Made by a program: the position numbers and the translations under genes
Notes under the pieces: model-generated
What the model saw: the letters and a program-made list of their open reading frames with translations, nothing else
What the model was told of the DNA's origin: nothing
Database searches by the model: none
Assembly: GCA_964575455.1 (NCBI GenBank)
Contig: CAZNRX010000016.1
Span: 4,995-68,994 of the forward strand
DNA: 64,000 nt
Reading direction: 5' to 3'
Origin: SKLM01 sp964575455
GTDB taxonomy: Bacteria > Chloroflexota > Anaerolineae > B4-G1
Shown here: positions 49,740-57,659 of the stretch, piece by piece
Position numbering within the stretch: position 1 is the stretch's first letter
Layout: every line of letters begins with the position of its first letter

Positions 49740-50864
49740 TCACGCCAGTTTCTTCTTGAGGCGCCAGAGCGTCAGGCCGTTCAGCATCGTGCCGGCGATG
49801 AGCAGATAGAGGCCATGGGTCGTAAGATCGTGCAGGTGCAGTCCTTTCAGGAAGATCCCGCGCGTGATGATGATGTAGTGGGTGGCAGGCCACACGAGCG
49901 CCCGGATCTGGGCGTCGTGCGGCATGGCGAAGAGCGGCCTGGTGAGACCGGACTGCGTGATGGGGAAGATGAAGAGCAGACTGCCGACAATCAAAGCCGC
50001 CATCTGATTGCGCAGCACGCTGGAGAGCAACATACTTATCCCGAGGTTGGCGATGAGGAAGAGGGTGGACAGCAGCATGAGATCCACCAGCCGGCCTCTG
50101 AACGGCACGCCGAAGAGGACAACGCCGATCAGGGTGAGGAAGAGAACGTCCAACAGGCCGATCAGCAAGTAGGGCGCGGTCTTTCCGATCAGGAGTTGAT
50201 GACGCCGAATGGGGGTGGTCATCAACTGCTCCATGCTGCCCTGCTCCTTCTCCCGCACCAGCGAGAGGATGGCGAAAAGGGGAGGGAAGATCAGGACAAA
50301 GGCCATCAGCCCGGGGAGGATGGTGTTCAGCTCCTTCAGATCCGCGTTGTAGAGCGGTCGGATGCGGAACGCGAAGGATGATGTCTCACCCGATCGCCGG
50401 CCCGACGCGATGACCTGTTCCCGCTGTAGACGCACCGAGACGTCAGTCGACAGCGCCTCGGCGTTGCTCTGGATCTTCCGCGCGATGGTGGGGTCGGTGC
50501 CATCGACGATGATCTGGACGGGCACGCTTCTGCCCTCCAGCATGGTTCTGGCGAAGCCGGACGGCACGATGACCGCGCCGCGCGTCTGACCCGATGCAAC
50601 GGATTGTCGAGCCTCGTCGGCGCTCGACACGCGGCGCTCGATGTGGAAGAAGTCGCTGACATCGAAGCGCTGTAGATAGGCTCGTGATGCGGGACTGTGG
50701 TCGCCGTCCATGACCGCGATAGGGATGTGCTCAATGTCGGCGGAGATGGCGTAGGAGAGCAGCGCCATCAGCAGGACCGTGCCCAGCGTGGCCCCGACCA
50801 GAGCGTATGGGTCGCGCAGGACGTGCCAAAACTCCTTGCGCATCACGGCGAGTAGCTTACGCAT
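49740..50864 (-). CDS. ABC-2 type transporter permease (YhhJ-like) 1
   Basis: The 374-residue protein has the same plan as its neighbour: MRKLLAVMRKEFWHVLRDP, first helix, external domain with IPIAVMDGDHSPASRAYLQRF, then five helices and REKEQGSMEQLMTTPIRRHQLLIGK. The ATG at 50864 gives the usual N-terminus but lacks a clear ribosome site; the sequence upstream (50870-50935) is made of short CTTGCA-type repeats. With the next gene it would form the membrane part of an exporter. A TetR regulator lies 72 bp upstream. Confidence 0.88.
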   Translation of the reverse strand: MRKLLAVMRKEFWHVLRDPYALVGATLGTVLLMALLSYAISADIEHIPIAVMDGDHSPASRAYLQRFDVSDFFHIERRVSSADEARQSVASGQTRGAVIVPSGFARTMLEGRSVPVQIIVDGTDPTIARKIQSNAEALSTDVSVRLQREQVIASGRRSGETSSFAFRIRPLYNADLKELNTILPGLMAFVLIFPPLFAILSLVREKEQGSMEQLMTTPIRRHQLLIGKTAPYLLIGLLDVLFLTLIGVVLFGVPFRGRLVDLMLLSTLFLIANLGISMLLSSVLRNQMAALIVGSLLFIFPITQSGLTRPLFAMPHDAQIRALVWPATHYIIITRGIFLKGLHLHDLTTHGLYLLIAGTMLNGLTLWRLKKKLA

Positions 50865-50869
50865 GGGAG

Positions 50870-50935
50870 TGTGCACGTGTGCAAGTGGCAAGTATGCAAG
50901 TGGTGAGTTTGTGCATTGGTATGTTGGTCTGGCGG
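50870..50935. repeat. Short degenerate repeats GTGTGCAAGTGGCAAGT between tetR and the ABC genes
   Basis: Units of TGCAAGTGG/GTGTGCA/TGTGCAT recur in this stretch and replace the expected leader and ribosome site of the permease gene. They mark the position where the ATPase and fusion-protein genes would be expected. Confidence 0.45.
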
Positions 50936-50936
50936 C

Positions 50937-51680
50937 TTACGCTGGTTTGGAATTGGGCTGCGCCGGCTGACTGCACGGCCTGAGGCCGTCGAGCAGGAAG
51001 CTGCTGAGCTCCTCTATCAGCTCATCGCTACCCCAGGTCGATTTCAGTATCGGGTCATCCAGGAGGAGGAGTTCGAGCAGCCCGAAGTTGGCGGCGAGGA
51101 AGTAGCGTGCGAAAAGCGGCACGTTGACGGGTCGTATCTCTCCTTGCTCGATCCGCGCCTGTAGGTGTCGCTCCAGAAGCTCCAGCGTAGGTGCCAGAAG
51201 TTGTTGGTGGTAGCGATCTGCGAAGGCCCGATCGATGAGGATCTCGGAGATGACGGCGCGAAGCATCGGCTCGTTCTGGGCGACGAAGGCCTGGCGGGCG
51301 TGAAGCACGTCCTCCAGGAACTCGCGGATGTCGATTGAGAGCGTCTGCTCGACTGCTTTGGGGGCTGCTGTGGGCGCAGCGCCGGTGGCTGCATCGACAC
51401 CGGTGACCGGGCGACCACGCCCGGGCTCCCCTGTGGTCAGCCGAGCCATGATGTGGATCAGCAGGTCATCTTTGCTGTCGAAGTAGTTGTAGATCGTGCC
51501 TTCGGAGACGCCGGCGGCCTCGGCGATCTCCCTCGTTGTGGCGGCGTGGAAGCCTTTGCGGGCGAAGACGTGGGCGGCGCCATTGAGGATCTGAGCCTTG
51601 CGGCTGGCGGCTGATGCCTGGTGCTTGGTGGCCGGTGCTGATCGGCCTTCGCGGCGCGCGGGTCTCCCTTCGTCAGACAT
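50937..51680 (-). CDS. TetR-family transcriptional regulator
   Basis: The 247-residue protein has an N-terminal basic extension, a full HTH (about 28-74: AAHVFARKGFHAATTREIAE, AAGVSEGTIYNYFDSKDDLL) and a C-terminal ligand-binding domain. An Ala/Pro-rich stretch (about 90-112) links them. It probably represses itself and the ABC exporter genes downstream: a perfect 22-bp palindrome lies between its promoter and its start. Its C-terminal domain aligns with the headless protein at 5547-5918. Confidence 0.93.
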   Translation of the reverse strand: MSDEGRPARREGRSAPATKHQASAASRKAQILNGAAHVFARKGFHAATTREIAEAAGVSEGTIYNYFDSKDDLLIHIMARLTTGEPGRGRPVTGVDAATGAAPTAAPKAVEQTLSIDIREFLEDVLHARQAFVAQNEPMLRAVISEILIDRAFADRYHQQLLAPTLELLERHLQARIEQGEIRPVNVPLFARYFLAANFGLLELLLLDDPILKSTWGSDELIEELSSFLLDGLRPCSQPAQPNSKPA

Positions 51681-51712
51681 GGTGTCTCTCCCCTGGCAAT
51701 CAGGATTGTGGT

Positions 51713-51734
51713 GTTGAGTGAGCGCTCACTCAAC
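51713..51734 (-). promoter_or_regulatory. TetR operator, perfect 22-bp palindrome
   Basis: GTTGAGTGAGCGCTCACTCAAC is fully symmetrical and contains TGAGTGA-GCGC-style half sites typical of TetR regulators. It lies between the tetR -10 box and start codon, which suits autorepression. Confidence 0.85.
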
Positions 51735-51748
51735 AGGTCGTTGCGGGT

Positions 51749-51777
51749 ATATTAGCTCAATCTCCCGTTGTTGTCAA
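51749..51777 (-). promoter_or_regulatory. Consensus promoter of the TetR gene
   Basis: Minus-strand TTGACA (51777-51772) and TAATAT (51754-51749) with 17-bp spacing; the operator follows 15 bp after the -10. Confidence 0.8.
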
Positions 51778-51782
51778 GACGC

Positions 51783-54700
51783 TCAGTCGATCTGCAAAGC
51801 GATCACCTTTCGCGCCAACACGCTGATCGCCTCATTGCGTCTCTGTAGCTGGCCCTTGATCACCACAAAGGGCGAACGGAGGGCCTTCCGGCTCTCCTCA
51901 TAGACTTTGGGACGGATGACGACGTTGATGAGCCCTCCCTCATCCTCCAGCGTCAGGAAGGCTACGCCCTTGGCCGTTGGAGGACGCTGGCGCGAGACGA
52001 CGATGCCGCCCACCCGTACCTGGCATCCATCCTCCAATTCCGACAGCGCCTCGCTCGGCGTCGCGTGCACTGCCTTTAGCTTGTCGCTGATCAGAGCTGT
52101 GGGATGTTCCCGGGCGCTCATCCCGGTGTGTGCCATCTCGGTCCATAACCTCCCTCGCGGCGAGAGAAAGGCGAAGCGGGGCCGGCCTTCCGGCGGTGGG
52201 ATGGCCAGCTCCTGGGTGACCGCCCTTGACCCGGAGCCTGCGGCTGCTTCCAGGGCCGTCTTCAACTCCCAGATCAGTTGTCGTCGTGGGACGCCCCATT
52301 CGTCGAAGGCGCCGGCCCAGATCATGCCCTCTACAGCTCTTCTTCCCAGCTTCGTGCGCCGGCAGAAGTCGGCCAGGGAGCGGAAGGGGCCGAAGCGCCG
52401 CGCCTCCACCACGCTCTGGCCGCCGACCTCCCCCAGCTCTTTGATCACCGCTAGCCCCAGCCGCAGCGCCTGGCCCTCCACAGTGGCCTGCAGCTCGGAG
52501 GCCTCCACATCTGCCGGACGGACCTCCAAGCCGCGGCGACGAGCCTCGGAGACGACCACGTGCGCTGGATAGAACCCCATGGGCTGATGGCGCAGCAGGG
52601 CGGCGAAGAAGGCCAAGGGGTGGTAGCGCCGCAGCCAAGCGGACTGGTACGTCAGCACGGCGAAGGCCGCTGCGTGGCTCTTGGGGAACGAGTAGCTGCC
52701 GAAGGCCTGGAGCTGCTCGAAGATCCGCTCCGCTGCTCTCGCCTCGACGCCTCGCTCTGCCGCGCCGTCGAGGAAGCGTCTCCTGAAGCGCGCGATCCTC
52801 CGTCCGGCGCGCTTGTGCGAAAGGGCGCGCCGCAGGAGCTCTGCCTCACCCGGGGTGAACCCGGCCAGATCTCGCGCCACCTTCAAAACCTGCTCCTGGA
52901 AGATGATCACGCCCAGCGTCTCCCTGAGCGCGTCCTCCAGGAGGGGGTGTGGATAGCTGATCGGCTCGCGGCCCTCGCGGCGGCGCAGGTAGGGGCGGAC
53001 CATCTGGGCCTGAAGCGGCCCGGGACGGATGAGGGAGATTTGGATGACCAGGTCGTCGAACGAACGCGGCTGAAAGCGCGGGATCAGGTTGGCCTGGGCT
53101 CTCGATTCCACCTGGAAGACGCCGATCGTCTTGCCTTGGCAGAGCATGTCGTAGACCTCGGGGTCATCTTGTGAGAGCGACGTCAGGTCCGGGCGCTGCT
53201 CGGTCTGGCCTTCGACGATGGTCACGGCGTCCTCGATGAGAGAGAGCATCCTCAGCCCCAACAGGTCGATCTTGACCAATCCCGCGCCCTCCAGGCCATC
53301 CTTGTCCCATTGGGTGACCACGGGGGTAGAGGACACCCCTAGGCCCTCCATGGTCGCCGGCTCCAGCGGCACCAGCTCGCACAGCGGTGGGCCGGAGAGC
53401 ACCACACCCCCGTTGTGGATCCCCAGATGGCGTGGGATGCCCTCCAGTTGGGGCACCAGCCGCAGGAGGTGTTGGAACAGCCTGGGTGACTGTGTCGACC
53501 CGGGTGACTGTGTCGACCCGGGTGAGTTGGCGCCCTTGCACGCCGCCCCGCCTGTCAGTTGCTCGGCATCGAACGCCTGCAGCATCCCGCGTGACTCTCT
53601 CACGCTTTTCGCGTCTCGGACGTCGAGCGACTTAGCCAGTCGCTCCACCAGCGCCGGCGGGAACCCGAGCACGCGCGCCACGTCCCGCACCGCCGATCGG
53701 GCGCGGAAGGTGACGAAGGTGCAGGCCATAGCTGCGTGCTCCCGGCCGTAGCACTGGTAGACGTATTGGATCACCTCCTCGCGCCGGTCGGCGGCGATGT
53801 CGATGTCGATGTCGGGCGGTGAGCCGCGCTCCTGTGAGAGGAAGCGCTCAAAGACCAGATCGCACGCCACCGGATCGATAGGGCTGATATCCAGAAGGTA
53901 GGCCACTAGCGAGTTGGCCGCGCTTCCCCGGCCCTGGTAGCGAATGCCCGCCTGTTGGGCGAAGCGCACGATATCCCAGACGACGAGGAAGTAGTTGGAC
54001 AGCCCCATCTGTTGGATCACCGAGAGCTCCTGCTCCAGCAGCGCGGTCGGCGGATTGACAGGGTAGCGGCGATGAAGCGCCCGCTGGCACAGTTGCCGCA
54101 GTCTGTGGTGAGCGTCGCTGGGTGCCCCCCCTCTTATCCCCCCCAGAGGGGGGGAAGCGGGCTTTGGGGTTCCCCTCCCAGAGGGGGAGCGGGCCTTGGG
54201 GACCTCCCCCAGAGAGGGGGAAGCGGGCTTTGGGGTTCCCCCCCAGAGGGGGAGCGGGCTTTGGGGTTCCCCCCCAGAGGGGGGGAAGCTAGGGCCTTGG
54301 GGACCTCCCCCAGAGTGGGGGAGGCTAGGGCCTCGGGGCCCCTCCCAGAGGAGAGAGGTTGGGGCCTTGAAGAGTCCCCCCGGAGGGGAGGAGGTTGGGG
54401 TCTCGGGGAGTGTCTGCATCCCGGCGGGCAGGTAGTCGCACGCTGGTGCACAGCGTTGGGCGATGCGCAGGGCGTTCTCCAGGGCGATAGGCACGTCGCT
54501 GAAGAGCCTCGCCATCTCCCCCGGCGAGCGCAGGATATACTCGTCGTTGGAGCGCAGCAGATCGTCGGCGTCCTCCAGGACGGTCTGATGGTGGATGCAG
54601 CGCAGGACGTCGTGAACCTCCCGCTGGTGTGGATGGAGGTAGTGGACGTTTCCGGTCGCCACCACGTCGAGGCCGGCCCGATCGGCCAGCGTCGTCAGCT

Positions 54701-55238
54701 GCGCCAGAAGCCGGTTATCGTCCCTCACGTAGTGGCGCTGCAGCTCGATGAAGAAGCGATGAGGGCCGAAGACGCGGGCGTAGCCCTGAGCCGCGCTCAA
54801 CGCTTGCTCACGTTTCTTGGCCATCAACAAGCGCGGTATCTCGCCCCGGCGACAGCCCGAGAGCGCAATCAAGCCCTCGGCGTGGGCGGCGAGGTCACGC
54901 TTGTCAAGCCGAGCTACTCCCTTGTCCTGATGCTGACGCGCCAGCGTGATCAGGCGGCACAGGTTGGCGTATCCCTCCGCGGTCTCTATCAGAAGGATGA
55001 GGTGGGAACCTTCTTCGTGTGCCGGGTCGCGGAGCGTCATCTCGCTGCCCAGGATGGGCTTGACCCCTGCCTCCCGCGCAGCCTTCACGAAGCGCACCGC
55101 GCCGTAGAGCGCGTCGTGGTCGGTCAGGGCCAACGCAGGGATCCCTAGATCGGCCGCTCGGACCGCCAGCGCCTCCGGCGAGGGGACGCCGTCGAGCAAG
55201 CTATGGCTAGAGTGGGTGTGAAGCTCGGCGTATTTCAT
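51783..55238 (-). CDS. dnaE2: Error-prone DNA polymerase III alpha subunit with repeat insertions
   Basis: The protein of about 1,151 residues starts with a PHP domain (MKYAELHTHSSHSLLDG, LTDHD), then the C-family polymerase core (YQGRGSAANSLVAYLLDIS, SPPDIDIDI with catalytic Asp residues, HAAMACTFVTF, FPKSHAAAFAVLTYQSAWL) and a C-terminal OB fold. Gene order with imuB and the shared SOS promoter identify it as DnaE2/ImuC, the translesion polymerase. Two insertions are unlike the family: a Pro/Gly-rich stretch at about residues 275-371 from palindromic repeats (54126-54420), and GSTQSPGSTQSP at about 573-584. ATG at 55238 begins the conserved sequence; an upstream extension to 55310 is repeat DNA. 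Confidence 0.92.
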   Translation of the reverse strand: MKYAELHTHSSHSLLDGVPSPEALAVRAADLGIPALALTDHDALYGAVRFVKAAREAGVKPILGSEMTLRDPAHEEGSHLILLIETAEGYANLCRLITLARQHQDKGVARLDKRDLAAHAEGLIALSGCRRGEIPRLLMAKKREQALSAAQGYARVFGPHRFFIELQRHYVRDDNRLLAQLTTLADRAGLDVVATGNVHYLHPHQREVHDVLRCIHHQTVLEDADDLLRSNDEYILRSPGEMARLFSDVPIALENALRIAQRCAPACDYLPAGMQTLPETPTSSPPGGLFKAPTSLLWEGPRGPSLPHSGGGPQGPSFPPSGGEPQSPLPLWGGTPKPASPSLGEVPKARSPSGRGTPKPASPPLGGIRGGAPSDAHHRLRQLCQRALHRRYPVNPPTALLEQELSVIQQMGLSNYFLVVWDIVRFAQQAGIRYQGRGSAANSLVAYLLDISPIDPVACDLVFERFLSQERGSPPDIDIDIAADRREEVIQYVYQCYGREHAAMACTFVTFRARSAVRDVARVLGFPPALVERLAKSLDVRDAKSVRESRGMLQAFDAEQLTGGAACKGANSPGSTQSPGSTQSPRLFQHLLRLVPQLEGIPRHLGIHNGGVVLSGPPLCELVPLEPATMEGLGVSSTPVVTQWDKDGLEGAGLVKIDLLGLRMLSLIEDAVTIVEGQTEQRPDLTSLSQDDPEVYDMLCQGKTIGVFQVESRAQANLIPRFQPRSFDDLVIQISLIRPGPLQAQMVRPYLRRREGREPISYPHPLLEDALRETLGVIIFQEQVLKVARDLAGFTPGEAELLRRALSHKRAGRRIARFRRRFLDGAAERGVEARAAERIFEQLQAFGSYSFPKSHAAAFAVLTYQSAWLRRYHPLAFFAALLRHQPMGFYPAHVVVSEARRRGLEVRPADVEASELQATVEGQALRLGLAVIKELGEVGGQSVVEARRFGPFRSLADFCRRTKLGRRAVEGMIWAGAFDEWGVPRRQLIWELKTALEAAAGSGSRAVTQELAIPPPEGRPRFAFLSPRGRLWTEMAHTGMSAREHPTALISDKLKAVHATPSEALSELEDGCQVRVGGIVVSRQRPPTAKGVAFLTLEDEGGLINVVIRPKVYEESRKALRSPFVVIKGQLQRRNEAISVLARKVIALQID
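53485..53521 (-). repeat. Two copies of an 18-bp repeat in dnaE2
   Basis: GGTGACTGTGTCGACCCG occurs twice head to tail, encoding GSTQSP twice. The same 19-bp sequence is intergenic at 22243-22261 (inverted), and a variant in imuB (55406-55421) also encodes STQSPG. Confidence 0.8.
54126..54420 (-). repeat. Palindromic G/C-rich repeat array inserted in dnaE2
   Basis: About eight units with cores such as CCCCCAGAGGGGG alternate with CGGGCTTTGGGG or GGGCCTTGGGG. Translated on the minus strand they give PPSGGEPQSP, SLGEVPKARS, SGRGTPKPAS and PPLGGIRGGA. The last unit matches the array in the KARI-like gene (PPLGGTRGGA). Confidence 0.85.
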
Positions 55239-55239
55239 G

Positions 55240-55325
55240 AACGCGAAAGGCACGAAAGATGAACACGAAAGGCACGGAATACGAACACGAAGGGCGCGAA
55301 AGGCGGGCACGAAGAGCTCGAAAGG
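55240..55325. repeat. CACGAAAGGC-type repeats between imuB and dnaE2
   Basis: Nine or so degenerate units of ACGAARGGC fill the gap and replace any ribosome binding site for dnaE2. Related units are at 60130-60235, 60359-60402, 61917-61942 and 62257-62280. Confidence 0.7.
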
Positions 55326-55337
55326 GTCGTCATTGGC

Positions 55338-56819
55338 TTAGATGTGGCGACGTTCTATGTACCATCGGTCGGCCTGCACGTCGCGAAAGATGACCTTCAT
55401 CCGCCCAGGTGACTGCGTCGACGGGCGGGATCCCCGCCACGCCTCAATTTCCAGCCGGAAGTAGTCGCGTTCGATGGGGCGGGGTCCCCACCAGCGCCGC
55501 CGTTCACGCCAGTGTTCGTAGATGGACTGCACCTCCCAGATGCGCTCGCGCCACAGGATGCCTCTGGGCAGGCCCTCGTGGTCAGTCGTGACTTGTGTGG
55601 GGGATGGTGAGGGGGCGACGACTAGGGAGGCGACGAGAATCACAAGCTCTCCAAAGCGGTCCCGCAAGCGCCGCAGCGTCTCGCGCAGCTTGTGACCAAC
55701 ACGAAGAGCACCACGAAAGGTGGCGGGGGAGGCAAGGGGTGAGGCCGCCGCCGCTGGGTCGGCGGAGCCAAAGAAGGCAAGTTGGGTGGCGCCTCGGTGG
55801 AAGGGCCGCAGGGGGAAGAGGGTCAAGGTGAGTCCGGTCACTGGCCCGCCGATGGTCAAACCACCGAGCATGCGAGCCCCCAGGCGAGAGATTTGGTCGG
55901 CGCTGGAGGAGGGGGGCTTGACCGGCTTACCGGCTGTGTGCTTGTCACTATGTAGATCCTCGATCTCCAACAGCAGACCTTCAGCCTGATAGCCACGACG
56001 GTCGATTTCCTTGGCCAACTCGTCCGCCATGTGTTCCATATGGGCCAGCAGGGGCCATCGATCGCTCACCGGGTCGAGGAAGGTATGCGACTGTGTGAGC
56101 CGGAGGGGAGGGGCGTCGGCATGCACAGGTCGAGCGTCCATTCCACAGGCCAGATCATAGGCGGTGCCGGCGGAGCTGCCGAACTGGCGGAGCACGGCCG
56201 GGCGGGGCAGCTTGGCAAGGGCGCCTAGGGTGCGCACCCCCAACAGGCGCAGACGGCATTCCATCTCCGGATCAAGGGGGAGGACTGAGATATCCAATGG
56301 CGAGAGAAAGGCCCGTTCCTCACCGGATGACACGACGCTCATCTCCCCGGGCCTGGCAGCTCGCGCGGCTTGCCGGGCCACGAACTTGCCGCTGGCCGCG
56401 CCGATCTGAACGTCCAATGCCGCAGTGTTGAAGGTCTCTTTGATGAGTCGCCGCGTCGCCTCACTGGCGTCGTCGAACCGTCGCTTGAGGCCCGAGATGT
56501 CGGCGTACACGAGCCCGAGCTCGGCGGCCTCCACGGTCGGGGTGAAGCGCCTGGCACTGTCGATCAGGGCGTGGTGAACGGCGCTATACGCCTCCTCATC
56601 AGCGGGCAGGAAGCGGGCCTCGGGACACAGCGTCTCCGCCTGGGTAAGGCGCATGCCCGGCTCCACCCCGGCGCTCGTGGCCTGGGGACAGCAGTCGAGC
56701 ACCGCCCCCTCATCCCAGCGCCGCCCGCCGACGATCAAAGGCGCATTGGCCAGGGTCGGGTCACGTCGCCACTCCACGCGCACCGGAAGTTGCGGGATCA
56801 ATAGACAAGCTACCCACAT
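55338..56819 (-). CDS. imuB: ImuB-like Y-family polymerase homologue
   Basis: The 493-residue protein has the Y-family fold (MWVACLLIPQLPVRVEWRRD, PLIVGG, GMRLTQAETLCPEA, the HhH region LRLLGVRTLGALAKLP, then a little-finger domain). The catalytic acidic residues are missing: the first strand reads CLLIPQLP in place of a Asp-containing motif, and VYADISGLKRRF lacks the usual D-E pair. This is typical of ImuB, a scaffold that brings DnaE2 to the beta clamp for damage-induced mutagenesis. A LexA box and promoter are directly upstream. ImuA/SulA-type partner genes are not in the window. A STQSPG-encoding repeat lies near the C-terminus (about 465). Confidence 0.88.
   Translation of the reverse strand: MWVACLLIPQLPVRVEWRRDPTLANAPLIVGGRRWDEGAVLDCCPQATSAGVEPGMRLTQAETLCPEARFLPADEEAYSAVHHALIDSARRFTPTVEAAELGLVYADISGLKRRFDDASEATRRLIKETFNTAALDVQIGAASGKFVARQAARAARPGEMSVVSSGEERAFLSPLDISVLPLDPEMECRLRLLGVRTLGALAKLPRPAVLRQFGSSAGTAYDLACGMDARPVHADAPPLRLTQSHTFLDPVSDRWPLLAHMEHMADELAKEIDRRGYQAEGLLLEIEDLHSDKHTAGKPVKPPSSSADQISRLGARMLGGLTIGGPVTGLTLTLFPLRPFHRGATQLAFFGSADPAAAASPLASPATFRGALRVGHKLRETLRRLRDRFGELVILVASLVVAPSPSPTQVTTDHEGLPRGILWRERIWEVQSIYEHWRERRRWWGPRPIERDYFRLEIEAWRGSRPSTQSPGRMKVIFRDVQADRWYIERRHI
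55406..55421 (-). repeat. Diverged copy of the STQSPG-encoding repeat in imuB
   Basis: GGTGACTGCGTCGACG differs by few bases from the dnaE2 repeat and is read in the same frame (STQSPG). Confidence 0.6.
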
Positions 56820-56840
56820 CGTGCCCCCTTGCCGTCTTGT

Positions 56841-56856
56841 TAGAACATATGTTCTA
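56841..56856 (-). promoter_or_regulatory. LexA (SOS) box
   Basis: TAGAACATATGTTCTA is a perfect 16-bp palindrome that fits the Gram-positive/Chloroflexota SOS consensus GAACnnnnGTTC. It lies just downstream of the -10 box and 22 bp before the imuB ATG, so LexA would block transcription of imuB-dnaE2. Confidence 0.9.
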
Positions 56857-56884
56857 TTTTAGGGGCAAACGACGCGATTGTCAA
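56856..56884 (-). promoter_or_regulatory. Consensus promoter of imuB-dnaE2
   Basis: Minus-strand TTGACA (56884-56879) and TAAAAT (56861-56856) at 17-bp spacing. The -10 shares its last base with the LexA box. Confidence 0.85.
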
Positions 56885-57095
56885 TCGGAGAGCGTGATGT
56901 GAATTGGGAGTATGGGGGCATGAGACCGGCAGATGGATCGTATCAGGTCCTTATGCCTGTCTTGCGTTGAATTCCTGGGAGGTTATGGTAAAGTAGGGGG
57001 CGTGGGACTGTCTTTCCGTCGTGATGAACCTATCGCTCTCCTTCCAACCAGGGTGGGGACGCCATCCAGATCGACTACCGGGCCAGGAGGCACCT

Positions 57096-57587
57096 ATGAG
57101 CGTTCGAAGCATCAGCCGCTGGGCAGCCTTGTTTCTACTACTCGTCGCCGTGGGATGCTCCCCTCCAGCCGGGGAAGGACCAGAGGCCGACTCCGGGCTG
57201 GAGCCCCTGACGTTCTTCAGCCCGATTGCGCACGCCGTGGCCAAGGGCATCGAGATCGTAGGGATCTGCATCATCGTGGTGGGGGCCGCCCTGGCGAGCG
57301 CTGCCTTCCTCTGGGAGTGGAGCCGGGGGCAAGCTTTCCCCGAGGCGTACCGACGCTACCGCGAGCGGTTGGGACAGGCGATCCTTCTGGGCCTGGAGTT
57401 TCTAGTGGCCGCCGATATCATCGGCACCGTGGCGGTCGACCCAACGTTTCGCAACGTTAGCATTCTAGGTGCCATCGTGGCCATACGGACGTTCCTGAGC
57501 TTTGCGCTGGAGGTCGAGATTCAGGGCCGCTGGCCCTGGCAGTCCGACGGCAAAGCCGCACTTGATCGTGAGAGGCGCGCAGCTTGA
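57096..57587 (+). CDS. DUF1622 membrane lipoprotein
   Basis: The 163-residue protein has an N-terminal signal/anchor with a lipobox-like VAVGC (Cys21) and then the DUF1622 region: AHAVAKGIEIVGICIIVVGA, YRRYRERLGQAILLGLEFLV, AADIIGTVAVDPTF and AIVAIRTFLSFALEVEIQGRWPW with three membrane helices. DUF1622 proteins have no known reaction; a signal peptide with a lipobox is unusual for this family, and the Cys may simply lie in a helix. ATG at 57096 has GGAGG 6 nt upstream. The preceding 210 bp show no gene or confident promoter. Confidence 0.75.
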   Translation: MSVRSISRWAALFLLLVAVGCSPPAGEGPEADSGLEPLTFFSPIAHAVAKGIEIVGICIIVVGAALASAAFLWEWSRGQAFPEAYRRYRERLGQAILLGLEFLVAADIIGTVAVDPTFRNVSILGAIVAIRTFLSFALEVEIQGRWPWQSDGKAALDRERRAA

Positions 57588-57659
57588 CAGGAATGGGGAA
57601 TTGGCCCAAGCGGGTCGTGGCTCTGCTCAGGTCCCCCAGCCTGTCTCTGTCGGAGCTGC

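Noticed and set aside
54126..54420. Intein in DnaE2
   Set aside because: DnaE inteins are common, but this insert is repeat-encoded, Pro/Gly-rich, lacks the Cys/Ser start and HN-(C/S/T) end, and is much too short.
53955..55148. Long plus-strand open frame opposite dnaE2
   Set aside because: High GC third-position bias leaves long antisense frames open; its translation shows only low-complexity sequence and the repeats, with no family resemblance.
55239..55310. N-terminal extension of DnaE2
   Set aside because: It is made only of CACGAAAGG repeat DNA, and the PHP domain begins at ATG 55238.
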